The notes below the pieces were generated by a model. The model was given only the letters and a program-made list of their open reading frames with translations, was not told the DNA's origin and made no database searches. A program made the translations under genes and the position numbers. Positions 1-9,893 of a DNA stretch of 64,000 nt are shown piece by piece (position 1 is the stretch's first letter; each line of letters opens with the position of its first letter). The stretch is from Nitzschia sp. pyKryTriq1 (taxonomy: Eukaryota > Bacillariophyta > Bacillariophyceae > Bacillariales > Bacillariaceae): NCBI GenBank assembly GCA_956465555.1, contig OY101117.1:3410001-3474000 (forward strand), in the 5' to 3' direction.

Positions 1-1
1 T

Positions 2-3000
2 CCTTCTTCTCCAGCTAATACTCGACGAAATCTGATGCTGTCAGCAAAGGCCGAGGAGTCTAAGCAGCCATCGCTCCGCTCTAGTAGTCGTGCGAAAGGT
101 TCACTCTCGAAGAAGCGCAATTTACAAGAAGGTGAAGATGAAGATGAGTGTTTTGCCTCGACATGCAATTCAGCGCCGACGCTCTCCCGATTTCTCGCGG
201 GTTGGCGGAAACAACTACTCGAAGGATCCTTATTCGAGCTCCAAGGAGTGACTCCTCTCATCATTACAGAGGGTTGCCCATTGACTCCTTTTGGCAAGTT
301 TGCCTCTCAAGTCTACGTGACTGTAAAGAACAATAATGAAGCAGCAGCATCCGAGTGGTGGACCAACCAAATGTTGGACAACGTCGCACAGCTCTTTGCC
401 GAATCGTATAACCAGCTCAATATCTTGAATACCGAAATGTGTGATCCTCTCAAGAGACAAGTGACGTATTTCTCGGCAAAAGTCGTCGAGCTGACCGCCA
501 ATACTACCACTTTGGAACTGTACTTGTCGGGAAGTTGTCAAAACTGCAATACTACGACCAATCTTTTTGACTCGGCACAACCACAAGGCAATAACACCGA
601 TGATGATGCAATTAGATTTCTCCAAGAAGAAGAAGAAGAGGAGGAGTTGTTCGATCCAGCGGTAGTGGCCTGCGCATGTCCCAACAACGATACCGATACT
701 ATTGTTCGCCGAGGGCCTACTCTTGCCGAATTCGTTTCAGAATTCCAACCGGCAATCGAGGGCGATCAAAGTGCGATCCTACAAGAGCTATCCAAAGTCC
801 AAGAAGTCAATCCTATGTGGTGCCAAGATCCGGCGACTCCCTTTGAAGCGACTGTGTTTATCGACTATAATAATTATCAACAAGAAGCTAATACTTCCTC
901 CTGCAGCAGCTTTTTGGACGACAACCACACCGCGATCCTCGGGGCGGGTATTTTGGAAAGCTACAACACGTTACAAGGCAACGACTATTGCGATCCTCTC
1001 TTCCGATCCTTGTCGACCGTCACCCACATTGCGACTAGTCCCCGTACTGATGACGGACGCTCATGGACTTTGGAATTCTTGGTCCAAGGAATGTGTCGCG
1101 GGTGTGGAAGGATTTCTACCTTGTTCTCTGATGATGATTATCATACTACCAGCTCGACGGCTTCCAGTGCCAGTGCCAGTAGTGGTAGTGGTAGTGGTAG
1201 TAGTAACGGAAGACTACTACTGGTGCAGCAGGATGACTTGTTCGGCCGGGTTCCGACACGAAGCCGAAGCTTGTCGGAAGCCTGTTCATGTCCGACGCAA
1301 ATCTTGGCCGAACGAGCCCCTACCGAAGCCGAGTTTCGGGAGGTCTACGAGGAGGTACTGGCGGGGCTCTCGGACGAGCTGGCATGTACCGACTCAGCTA
1401 AAACCGTGGCTCCCACGGAAGCCCCAACTACCATGGCTCCCACGGAGGCTCAAGTGAACTGTACGATTGATCTCTCGTCTACAAGTACGTTGCAATCGAA
1501 AGTGCTTGTGATGACAAATATAAATGCAGCCCAGGCCTCGATAGAAGCCTTGGGGCAATCGTTAATCGACACATACAACAGTCTCATCAACGAGACGTAC
1601 AGTATCTGCCAAACGTCCCCTCGACAAATGACAAGTTTTTCCTTCGAGGGACAAAATGATCAAAAGGAGACTGACATCGAAGCGTTTTCTGAAATCGACT
1701 TTCAGTTCGAAGGTACATGTGTCGGCGATTGTGACGAGCCGTTGTTTTTCTTTGATCCGGATGTTTTGAGTCAAGAAGAGTTTCTTATGTACTACTCCGA
1801 AGTGGTCGATACCGGCTTGGACTTTTTCAGTGAACGAGAGTCCATTGAGTGTCCCAGTACCGATGATACAATCATCTTTGAAGACTTTGTCGTGATTGAA
1901 TTTGAAGTGGATTGTTTGGATGGTACTTCCTTGTTGCAGGATGCATCACTTCTCGAGGAACTCCAAGACGCATACGTCACGACCTACAATGATCTGAGTC
2001 GTCGAGAGTACTGCGATCCCTACTCTCGACAACTGACATCGGCCAAGATTGCCTTGGTTGGAGCGAACAATACGTTTGGCAATATTCCTGTGGAAATGGC
2101 GCTCAGTGGGACGTGTGTCAATTGCACTGGTCTAGGTCTCAGCGTTTACGATATCCCTAACTTGCTCGTGACAGAAGCGACGAGTCGTCGTCGCGTGCTG
2201 GAGGATTCTTCATGGATGATGACTACTATTCCAACGAGGACGCTCCAAGAAGAGTGCTTTTGTCCCGCTCACCCAATCGGCAGTCGGGCTCCCTATGAAG
2301 CCGCGTTTATCGATGCTTATCAAGAGACGGTCAAAAATCTCAATTTGGAATGCATCTCCAATGTCGCTGAATGCGAGTTTGGAACGATTTTCAATGCCGG
2401 GATCCTAGTGGAATTCGAAGGCACTGCGGAAAACATTACTGACGATGTCATTCGAGGAATCGAGGAGGCATTGCTGGAATCCATCAATCAGGAGTACGCT
2501 AACAATGAGACGAAATGCAATCCCGAATTTCGATTGGTGGAATCCGTCGATGCCACCATTATTACAGACGAAGAGAGTCGGCGAACGCTTCGACAGTATC
2601 ACACGCGGAATTTGCAAGCTCAAGACCCGAGTGCTGCCCCCTCATCGTCTCTGATGCCGAGTCTACCTCCGACATTATTTTTCATCGCAGGTCCTACCAC
2701 TACGGATAATGTGGTCCCAAGTACAGTGGATATTTTCCTTTACGTCTCGGGTATCTGTAATGGCTGTGAGGCGGATGGAACTTTGACAAATGAAGTTTCC
2801 AGTCGCCGTCGTCGTTTGCAAGAAGATGGAACTACCCCCAAGAGCTTGTCGAACTCCAACTGCTACTGTGAGATTGGAGCAGTGATCGATTTTACCGCGC
2901 CTCCACCGGAACTTTTGCAAGCATCGTTTTCAGAGAAATTATCAAACAAAGGCATTTCCAACGAAGTCAAAGATTTTGGAGAATTGCCCGAAGTCGATTG

Positions 3001-3370
3001 CTCGAAGATTCAATGCGGACCTCAGGGTCCGGGTCCACCGCCTCCGCCTCCAGGTCAGGCTCCAGGTCAGGCTCCACCGCCTCCGCCTCCAGGTCAGGCT
3101 CCAGGTCAGGGTCCACCGCCTCCGCCTCCAGGTCAGGCTCCAGGTCAGGGTCCACCGCCTCCGCCTCCAGGTCAGGCTCCAGGTCAGGGCCCACCGCCTC
3201 CAGGTCAGGCTCCAGGCCCATCTCCTGGTCCACCGCCTCCAGGTCAGGCTCCAGGCCCATCTCCTGGTCCACCGCCTCCACCCCCACCGCCTGGTCCGGG
3301 TCCATCTCCTGGTCCACCACCTCCTCCACCGCCGCCGCCACCACCACCACCTCCACCACCACCACCACCA

Positions 3371-3420
<50 letters not shown>

Positions 3421-3472
3421 ACCGCCACCACCGCCACCGCCGCCACCACCTCCACCACCGCCGCCACCATAG
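2..3472 (+). CDS. Modular Cys-containing secreted protein with polyproline tail, 5' partial
   Basis: The frame is open from base 2. The first Met is at 35, but 11 sense codons precede it and no signal peptide follows it, so the true start probably lies left of the window. About 1,156 codons are present. The visible part has five diverged tandem modules of 130-190 residues, each with C-[D/N]-P-x-x-R, then G-x-C-x-x-C, then C-x-C-P (Met-35 numbering: near 134/166/212, 318/352/416, 524/560/604, 659/691/740, 827/906/943; the third is the most diverged). Modules are joined by acidic or Ser-rich linkers carrying dibasic-x-LQE-like motifs. The C-terminal ~150 residues are PPPPPPGQAPGQ-type repeats ending in a run of more than 40 Pro. 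This suggests an extracellular or cell-wall protein, as proline-rich tails are known from diatom pleuralins, but I do not recognise the module. Confidence 0.75.
3033..3469 (+). repeat. Coding minisatellite for the polyproline tail
   Basis: A 39-base unit reading PPPPPPGQAPGQA is repeated several times with small changes. It then shortens to PPPPGQAPGPSPG units and ends in an almost pure CCN tract. The repetition keeps five other frames open here, which creates spurious antisense and shifted frames. Confidence 0.85.
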
Positions 3473-3703
3473 GTTTCAATTCATAGTGTCTTGTGGCAGA
3501 AGCGGGCGATGTATGTAGCTGAGAGATAATCATATTGCAGTACTATAGATCATGTGCAGTACACATAACGCCGAAAACGAAAATCCCTCGCCGCTACACT
3601 ACTACAGGTAAAAAGTAGTAGTAGTAGAACATGATGTGAAATAATCCGTCCTACATAATATATAATGGTCAGCACAGTTGTTCTCTATTCTTTGATTATA
3701 ATA

Positions 3704-5038
3704 TTAGGCACCTCCCTCGCTGGAAATCACCAAAACCCCCTCGTAAAATACGGGTTGCGGTGGACGGCTCCAAAGAGGCGGCTGCGGCGGTGGAGTAGTA
3801 CTTGTATTATTATTGGGCGGCTGATGCTCTGCCTTGTCCGAAGATTGTTCCACTTTGCCACTACCGGTACCACCACCACCCTCCTCCTCCTCCTTTTTCT
3901 TATTCTTGGTTCCACTACTACCACCAGTAGTTGTAGTACTACTGTGGGCTTGTTGGAAGGCTCTTCCGTTCTTCCATGCATCAAAACTCGCTCGATCTTT
4001 CCAGATGGTAGTTGACATGTACGTGGGTTCGCTGCTCGTGTCCATTTCGACAGTTCCATGTCCCTTGGCTTGACCATCTCGACGCAGCATGGTAAATGCA
4101 ACAAACCCATCGCATTCTGCAAGCTTACTTTCGCGATTCGCCCATTGTTGTTCAAAGGCAACGGCATTTTCTCGCGGCACATAAAATTGATTGCACGCAA
4201 TAAAACATTCCGTCGGCAATGTATTGACACCATCGGCTTGTACATTCTTTCGCCATCCATCGACCGTTTCGGGAACCGATTCTGGCACAATCGATTGGAC
4301 CAACAATCCGTCGTAAAAGGCGGGTCGAGGGGCGCCTCGCAATACGAGCGCCGAATTGACCATGGTGCTCAAAAAGGCACCAATGGAGGTCCCTCCATGC
4401 GCTTCCTTGAAGGCTTCTCCCGATCGCCAGGCACTAAAATCCGATTTCTTGTCCCAAATGGTAAAGCTGACCATATTTCCCTGGGCCGTGGCATCATCCG
4501 TTCCTTCGTCGTAGGTAGTAGTAGTAGCACTAGTGCTAGCACCGCTGCTGCTGTCGTCTGCGTTCAAAGTCACACGTCGCATCAAATGAAAATATTTGAA
4601 TCCTGGAAGAGTCGCCAGTTTGGACTTTCGAGTCGCCCAACGTTGTTCAAATTTGGCAGCCTTGCCTTGACGGACCGCAAAACGATTCGTAGCGACATAA
4701 CGATCTCGTTTCAACAAGCCATTCGGGGCGGCGGCCGCCATTGCTGTTTCTTCATCCTCTTCGGTAGTTACTGTTTCAGCTGTGGTAGCAAATAGGGGCG
4801 AAGCCGCAGCAGCACTACCGGTATTACGTGTACGACTACTACGGGCAGTAATAGTCGTCGCCACAGCAGCAGGAGCAGCAGGAGCCACCACCACGCCACT
4901 ATTCATACTAAACCCATGAACAACGACCAATAAGAACGAAGTCATCACCCACATCATCATCATGGCGAGGATGCACCAGCAGGAGCGAAACAAGAAGTAC
5001 CGCTGTCGTGTCATGATGATTCCTTTTGCTTTTTTCAT
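3704..5038 (-). CDS. Tandem ABM-domain protein with N-terminal targeting sequence
   Basis: This 444-residue protein starts at ATG 5038; an in-frame ATG at 5014 is also plausible. The N-terminus is basic, then strongly hydrophobic (Cys/Met/Val-rich), and ends VVHG-FSM. A Ser/Thr/Arg/Ala-rich stretch reaching PLFAT follows. Signal peptide, Phe, then a hydroxylated basic stretch is the pattern of diatom plastid targeting, so plastid import is inferred. Two similar ~110-residue domains follow. Each has a start like F-x-V-R/P..., an F-E-Q-x-W-A-x-R-x-S-K-L helix, a GF-x-x-F core strand and a T-I-W...F-x-A-W...F-x-x-A-H end, as in ABM/IsdG-type ferredoxin-like domains. Heme or small-molecule oxidation would fit the family, but the substrate is unknown. 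An Asn/Pro/Glu-rich spacer lies near the C-terminus. Confidence 0.7.
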   Translation of the reverse strand: MKKAKGIIMTRQRYFLFRSCWCILAMMMMWVMTSFLLVVVHGFSMNSGVVVAPAAPAAVATTITARSSRTRNTGSAAAASPLFATTAETVTTEEDEETAMAAAAPNGLLKRDRYVATNRFAVRQGKAAKFEQRWATRKSKLATLPGFKYFHLMRRVTLNADDSSSGASTSATTTTYDEGTDDATAQGNMVSFTIWDKKSDFSAWRSGEAFKEAHGGTSIGAFLSTMVNSALVLRGAPRPAFYDGLLVQSIVPESVPETVDGWRKNVQADGVNTLPTECFIACNQFYVPRENAVAFEQQWANRESKLAECDGFVAFTMLRRDGQAKGHGTVEMDTSSEPTYMSTTIWKDRASFDAWKNGRAFQQAHSSTTTTGGSSGTKNKKKEEEEGGGGTGSGKVEQSSDKAEHQPPNNNTSTTPPPQPPLWSRPPQPVFYEGVLVISSEGGA

Positions 5039-5053
5039 GACAATGATGGGCAC

Positions 5054-5550
5054 TAGTACTAGTAGTAGTAGTCTTATACTTCTTTGGGATACTGTAGTAC
5101 TTGCAATGAATCATCAAGCAGAGTACGAATCATGAAATATGGGAAACATACAGCAGCTGCTTCGTTTCTCCGACACATCTGCTCGCTATGATGCGAGAGT
5201 CATCTCGAAAGAAAGATCATCGTGAAGTGAAGAAGAGATTAGGATGCGGGTAATAGTCAGCGAAGCGTAGAGTCCAGTACTACCTGTACTATTTCCACGG
5301 AGGGCGAGGATGATGGCGGATAGCGAGTGAGTGAAGAGTGAGTCAGATGTGTCGGAAAGAAAAAAAAGAAAACGGGGGCGGGAAGATTTTTTGAGGGGTG
5401 GGGGCGCAAAGGGCAACTGAAAAGCTACATACACATACAGTACTGTACAGGTGGTGTATTCAATGAGAACCACCTATGTGAAAACCACGATGAAAACCAT
5501 GATTCAATCGATTCAAATTCAAACAAATGCGCGCTCGCTCTCGTACATTC
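5054..5550. other. Gene-free spacer with repeat fragments
   Basis: No convincing gene. Bases around 5341-5390 (AGTCAGATGTGTCGGA, then GGGGGCGGGAAG) recur in the same order around 9318-9390. Bases 5443-5500 form one arm of the inverted repeat described next. Confidence 0.6.
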
Positions 5551-6296
5551 CTATACATGTTTGTATATAACATAAGCAAGTGCGCCATCTTCGCCGGTCA
5601 GATGCCCCATTTTTCGTTGCCTCACAATGGACGCAACAGCAACATCGGTGTCGTCATGGTTTCCATCTTCCAAGTCAGTTGTAGGACCATCCTCATCGAC
5701 AGCTTCGTGGTTTGGCTCCATCGCCACAGCGGCGTTTTGGTGGGCCCAGCCGGAAGGGGTCACCTCTCGGTAGTACCGATTGTTATACCATCGATTCGCC
5801 CATTTCGAAGCAACAAAGGCAGAATCGATGTAGAGCTCATTAGCTTCTTCCTTGGGTATGGTTGCCCGTAGTAGCAGTAGACGCATTTCGAACCGTGGGA
5901 AGCGTGGACTGCCCAGGCGTCCAGGAGAAATTTTGCGCACGCGGAGAACTGCTGATAGCTCACGAAGACACGGTCCTTCACAAAAAAAGAGCCAATCTTC
6001 TCCTTGAAAGCCCCCAGATCGCGAATGATGTCCCCATCCGAGCGATGTTGGATCTCATCGCCAACGGGGAAGTTGCTCTGCATCTCGACCAACATTTCTT
6101 CAGTGAACCAATCGGTCCCATCCTTGTTGGATAGACGTTGAGACAATCTATCGAGAGCTTGTAGGTCGTCCCACCTGGGTAATTCATCAGGCCAAATGCT
6201 CGGCTGATAAGTTGTCATGTCGGCTCCAAGGAGAACAGGAACGGAGGCCACCGCAGGATTGGTGGGGAGATGTTCAGTCAGCGGGATCGTCGCCAT
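5551..6296 (-). pseudogene. Frameshifted gene fragment with FAR1/MULE-like N-terminal features
   Basis: From ATG 6296 the frame runs through WFTEEMLVEMQ, a DGDIIRDL helix and FFVKDRVFVSYQQF, to AWAVHASHGSK and CVYCYYG. This order (F-x-S-x-x-x-F, then AWAVHASHGSKxxxCxYG) recalls the entry to a FAR1-type DNA-binding domain of Mutator-like transposases. Near 5840-5890 the coding-like sequence moves to another frame, which continues with EEANELYIDSAF, a W/Y-rich stretch and an acidic tail ending at 5551. A spliced bridge would need an intron of about 30 bases, so a one-base frameshift is likelier. No DDE or SWIM domain is visible. The function call is weak. Confidence 0.4.
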
Positions 6297-6350
6297 GGTT
6301 GATTGTAGTTTGTTGTTGATGTTGTTGGTTGTGAAAATCCAGGAGCGCTG

Positions 6351-6428
6351 TAGACTTTAACACAATTTTCCCAACGTAGGGTAAATTCTGCAAAATTTAC
6401 CCTATGTTGGGAATTGTGTTAAAGTCTA
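6351..6428. repeat. 78-nt palindrome (foldback, copy 1)
   Basis: Arms TAGACTTTAACACAATT...CCCAAC and GTTGGG...AATTGTGTTAAAGTCTA pair over about 35 bp around CTGCA, with one mismatch and a 2-nt bulge. TA at both ends fits a tiny foldback MITE with a TA target duplication, which is inferred. Confidence 0.85.
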
Positions 6429-6621
6429 CATACGGGGATGACTACATGAGCCGAGTACCAGGGAAGCCATGTGCAAAGGGCGCCTGCCAAGCAAAGAGGA
6501 GTGCCAAAGCTCTACATACGGGGATGACTACATGAGCCGAGTACCAGGGAAGCCATGTGCAAAGGGCGCCTGCCAAGCAAAGAGGAGGGCCAAAGCCGAT
6601 CACAGACAAAACGAACACTGG

Positions 6622-6699
6622 TAGACTTTAACACAATTTTCCCAACGTAGGGTAAATTCTGCAAAATTTACCCTATGTTGGGAATTGTGTTAAAGTCTA
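6622..6699. repeat. 78-nt palindrome (foldback, copy 2)
   Basis: Second copy of the same palindrome, carried by the 271-bp tandem duplication and identical to copy 1. Confidence 0.85.
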
Positions 6700-7107
6700 C
6701 ATACGGGGATGACTACATGAGCCGAGTACCAGGGAAGCCATGTGCAAAGGGCGCCTGCCAAGCAAAGAGGAGTGCCAAAGCTCTACATACGGGGATGACT
6801 ACATGAGCCGAGTACCAGGGAAGCCATGTGCAAAGGGCGCCTGCCAAGCAAAGAGGAGGGCCAAAGCCGATCACAGACAAAACGAACACTGGCGATCGGA
6901 GGAAAAGTTTATGTTTATATACAAAAAGTTTCCGGAAATGGGGGAGGGAAACCGGGGGTGGGGTATGTGTTTGTTATTACTTAGGAGGTTGGGGTTCAAT
7001 TCCCGCCAGTTGAGTCTTTTGCTTTTTTACTACTAGCGTTATCGCGTGGTTTTTATCGTGGTTTTCATATACGTGGTTCTCATTGAATATGTCTCCTGTA
7101 CAGTTCA

Positions 7108-7310
7108 GAAAAGCGCCAAAAACTCGCCCGAAATGATTGCGATTGATGAGAACCCGGGTCCTCTCATTCATCATCATCATCATCGCACTCATCGCATCAA
7201 TCAACGCATATCTTATTCTCTCATCTCATGTGTATCTCATCGAAAAGCGCCAAAAACTCGCCCGATCGAAATGGTTGATTGATGAGAACCCAGGTCTTCC
7301 CATCACTCAT
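7108..7310. repeat. Direct repeat around AAAAGCGCCAAAAACTCGCC
   Basis: Bases ~7108-7160 and ~7241-7293 share AAAAGCGCCAAAAACTCGCC, then GATTGATGAGAACCC. They are separated by about 80 bases rich in CATCATCA. They lie in the leader region of the gene starting at 7489. Confidence 0.65.
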
Positions 7311-7488
7311 CATCCATCAATCAACGCATCTTCTCATCTCATCGATTATCGCACACACAACGCCACACAAAAGGTACAAAACCACATCTTTCCCAGCATT
7401 CAACATACATTGTCCACACATAAACACAACACAACAACACACGAATAACGACACCATACATACAGTAGAGACAATAGTATACAGTACG

Positions 7489-8853
7489 ATGACTCGACCT
7501 CCTCGTGTTCTTCAAATCGCCATGGTTGTACTGGTAGTGGCCAGTATGGAGGATACCACCAGCAGTACTTTCAAGACGAGTACTACTACTAGGGGGAGCA
7601 GCATGATGGCCGTGGCTCAAGAACAAGCTGCTTTTCCTTGCGGAAACCCAGACGATGAGACCACCCGCGTTATTTCCAACACGGACTTTACTACCATTCG
7701 GCCTGTCCTTACAGACTACAAGAACAATTGGCGCATGCCCGAACGAACCCACTGGCATATGTACGCCATTCCCGATGGTGAAATGCCGCGATATTCTTCC
7801 GAACCAGAAGGTTTGATCAAAGAACCCAAAGTTTCGGGGTCCATTCTGACCTTTCCCGTCCAAGAAGGCATTCTCAAGGACCTCGGGTACTCCAAGGGCG
7901 ACAAGATCGATACAGCTGTCAATCTATTTATCCCCATCAGTCGACTTCGAGACATCCGAATCGATAGTGTCAATGATTACGTGGAAGTGATTGTTGCTTC
8001 AGACGAGCCACAATTCGATGCTCTTGTCGTTAACTCATCGTCAGCAGCACTACTACCTACCATCAACATTCGTTCTTCGGGGGTGGACAGTGTCTTGTAC
8101 GTCAACGCTCCCTATTCCAAGGTCCAGTACAAGGGGGAAGGTATAGATACTACAGCCATTATCCGAGCTGGCAATCAATCTTCTGTCCATCTTTCGGGAG
8201 TCGATCAACAAGTTCGAATCAAATCAGAATATTATTTGTCCAGTGTCCTGTTGGAGGGGGTGGATATAAAAGTGTTGATTGAGGGAAACGACTATGGTCT
8301 AATCAAATTGTCCGGAGTGGATTGTGAGGTGAAGGTCAATGGAGAGACGGGATGCAATGGCAACTTCGAAAATTCAGGGGTCAGTAATAACTGTCGCGCT
8401 ACACAAGACACAGTGACCGTTCCAACTTTGGCCTGTCTTTCGCAATCCAAAGTCATCAAAGGATCATCGTCAGGAGACTTGTCCACCGGAGCGATAGTAG
8501 GAATCTGTCTTGCGATTCTGATCGTGGTGGCATTTTATTTTGTATTTTGTGGATACTGCCGTGGTGCTGCTCCTACTACTACTGCTAGTAGTACTGGGCA
8601 AGAAAAAACTGGCCCAGCAAAGAGTGCTACTACCACGGAGGCAGCACCTGCTGGTTCTGTCCTCGCCGAAGCTCAAGTGATTGAAGTCGTCGTCGAGGAC
8701 GATCCAGAGCAACCAGCATTACCATCAAAGAACAGTGGCAACAACAACAACCAAGGGAAGGGTGGTGCAGGTCCCGGTGTCAACAGGCCTACTACTAGTA
8801 CCGGCGGTGCGACGAATAGAACCATGAGGAGCCTGCAGCATGGGTTGTTTTAG
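7489..8853 (+). CDS. Type I membrane protein with repetitive beta-rich ectodomain
   Basis: The start at ATG 7489 gives 454 residues and a hydrophobic leader (RVLQIAMVVLVVAS). The open frame upstream has no ATG that gives a better signal. The ectodomain contains a beta-rich stretch in which SSGVDS, GEGIDT, LSGVDQ, LEGVDI and LSGVDC recur every ~20-25 residues. This is typical of stacked beta-helix or GIN/DUF2807-like head folds; the fold assignment is inferred. Four Cys sit just before the membrane. The TM segment (GAIVGICLAILIVVAFYFVF) is near residue 340, and a Thr/Pro/Asn/Gly-rich cytoplasmic tail follows. Probably a surface or adhesion protein. No catalytic motif is seen. Confidence 0.7.
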   Translation: MTRPPRVLQIAMVVLVVASMEDTTSSTFKTSTTTRGSSMMAVAQEQAAFPCGNPDDETTRVISNTDFTTIRPVLTDYKNNWRMPERTHWHMYAIPDGEMPRYSSEPEGLIKEPKVSGSILTFPVQEGILKDLGYSKGDKIDTAVNLFIPISRLRDIRIDSVNDYVEVIVASDEPQFDALVVNSSSAALLPTINIRSSGVDSVLYVNAPYSKVQYKGEGIDTTAIIRAGNQSSVHLSGVDQQVRIKSEYYLSSVLLEGVDIKVLIEGNDYGLIKLSGVDCEVKVNGETGCNGNFENSGVSNNCRATQDTVTVPTLACLSQSKVIKGSSSGDLSTGAIVGICLAILIVVAFYFVFCGYCRGAAPTTTASSTGQEKTGPAKSATTTEAAPAGSVLAEAQVIEVVVEDDPEQPALPSKNSGNNNNQGKGGAGPGVNRPTTSTGGATNRTMRSLQHGLF

Positions 8854-9893
8854 TAGTAGTAGTAGTAGTGGTGGTAGTGGACGACGTGGTTGGGTGCGCT
8901 CTAGGATGACGACGAAGACACGGTGATGATACATACTATATAATATCTTATAATGGCCACAGAACCTGGTAGTACTAGTCTCTGCTGATACTACGAGTAC
9001 AGTATTGGCGTGTTGGTGGATTTACTCCGTAGTTTTTTAAGAAGAACTGATGTTCTTGGCACCATGCACCATGTTATGCTGTATTCTCCCTCGAGTCGTC
9101 GTGAATAACGATGGAGCGAGAGGAGGCCATCGACTGGATGTCTGTCTCTCGTATCACTTCTTGTCATCCTTGTAAGGTTAACTTTATTGTTACTACTCTG
9201 AACTACCACTAGCTATTAATAGCATGTCCCGTCACCAGCTGCATATCCGGTATGAGAGGATTAACACGGTTGAGAGGAGTCCCGTCACCACCCAGTCATG
9301 CCGTAAGCAGTACTGTAGTCAGATGTGTCGGAACGAACAAAAAACGGGGAAGGATTTGAGGGACCACCAATCGGCGGGGGCGGGAAGTTTTTGATGCCGA
9401 CCTTGGAGCACAGAAAACTAAAAATGTATTCATTAGAAGCCGTTGAATGACAGTTCGTAGTTCATTTTGATATGCCTTCAGTCACCATGCGCATACGCCG
9501 CATCGTGAATTTTTTATGCCCGATGTCGGAACACGGAGAGTTATGCAAAACTACGTCGACGGATATCGAGCAATGATATGTGCACGAAGTTGCTTGTTGT
9601 GGGCGCCACAATAATATTGCATCCGACGATGAGCAACGCACATACCGCCGGTATGAAATTTTGAAAACATCATGCTAGGTGTTCCTCTCCGCATGCAGAT
9701 GATCGGTTGAGGGTTGAGAATCGCCGAAGTGCACCATCACACCAACTGCAACTGAATTCAATCCATACCACAACATTTTTTGCGTTTGGGAAACTGCATA
9801 CGGGTACAAGACCACTGCGGCTCCATTATTTTTATCACGAGCATCACATCGCTACTCTTGTCCGCCTCCGTCCCAGCATCCATTGCGAAGACG
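8854..9893. other. Gene-free spacer
   Basis: It holds (TAG)n-type triplets just after the upstream stop and the second copy of the CAGATGTGTCGGA...GGGGGCGGGAAG repeat (~9318-9390, also at ~5341). No coding region or RNA gene is recognised. The last ~200 bases are presumably the leader of the next gene. Confidence 0.6.

Larger units (their letters stand above)
6351..6892. repeat. Perfect 271-bp tandem duplication
   Basis: Copy 1 is 6351-6621 and copy 2 is 6622-6892; I see no difference between them by eye. Each copy contains one 78-nt palindrome followed by two 86-bp direct subrepeats (starting near 6425 and 6511 in copy 1) that differ by a T/G in GAGGA[G/GT]GCCAAAG-type ends. Identity implies a recent duplication, local gene conversion or an assembly effect. 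Confidence 0.9.
5443..7100. mobile_element. Decayed inverted-repeat DNA element (candidate)
   Basis: Bases 5443-5500 read as reverse complement match 7043-7100 at roughly 85-90%; both arms contain GGTGGTTCTCATTGAATA or a close variant and CCTGTACAG. The arms enclose a frameshifted gene fragment with a Mutator-type flavour and a tandem-duplicated palindromic block. Outside the arms the flanks diverge, and I could not define a target-site duplication. This could be an old MULE-like remnant, or two separate dispersed repeats that happen to face each other. Confidence 0.4.

Noticed and set aside
2967-3533. 188-codon minus frame and two shifted plus frames over the polyproline tail
   Set aside because: They exist only because the CCN-rich repeat has no stops in any frame; the products are pure V-A or H-R repeats.
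6993-7003. GGTTCAATTCC, a tRNA B-box match
   Set aside because: No A box, acceptor stem or anticodon arm can be drawn around it; a tRNA or SINE origin is not supported.
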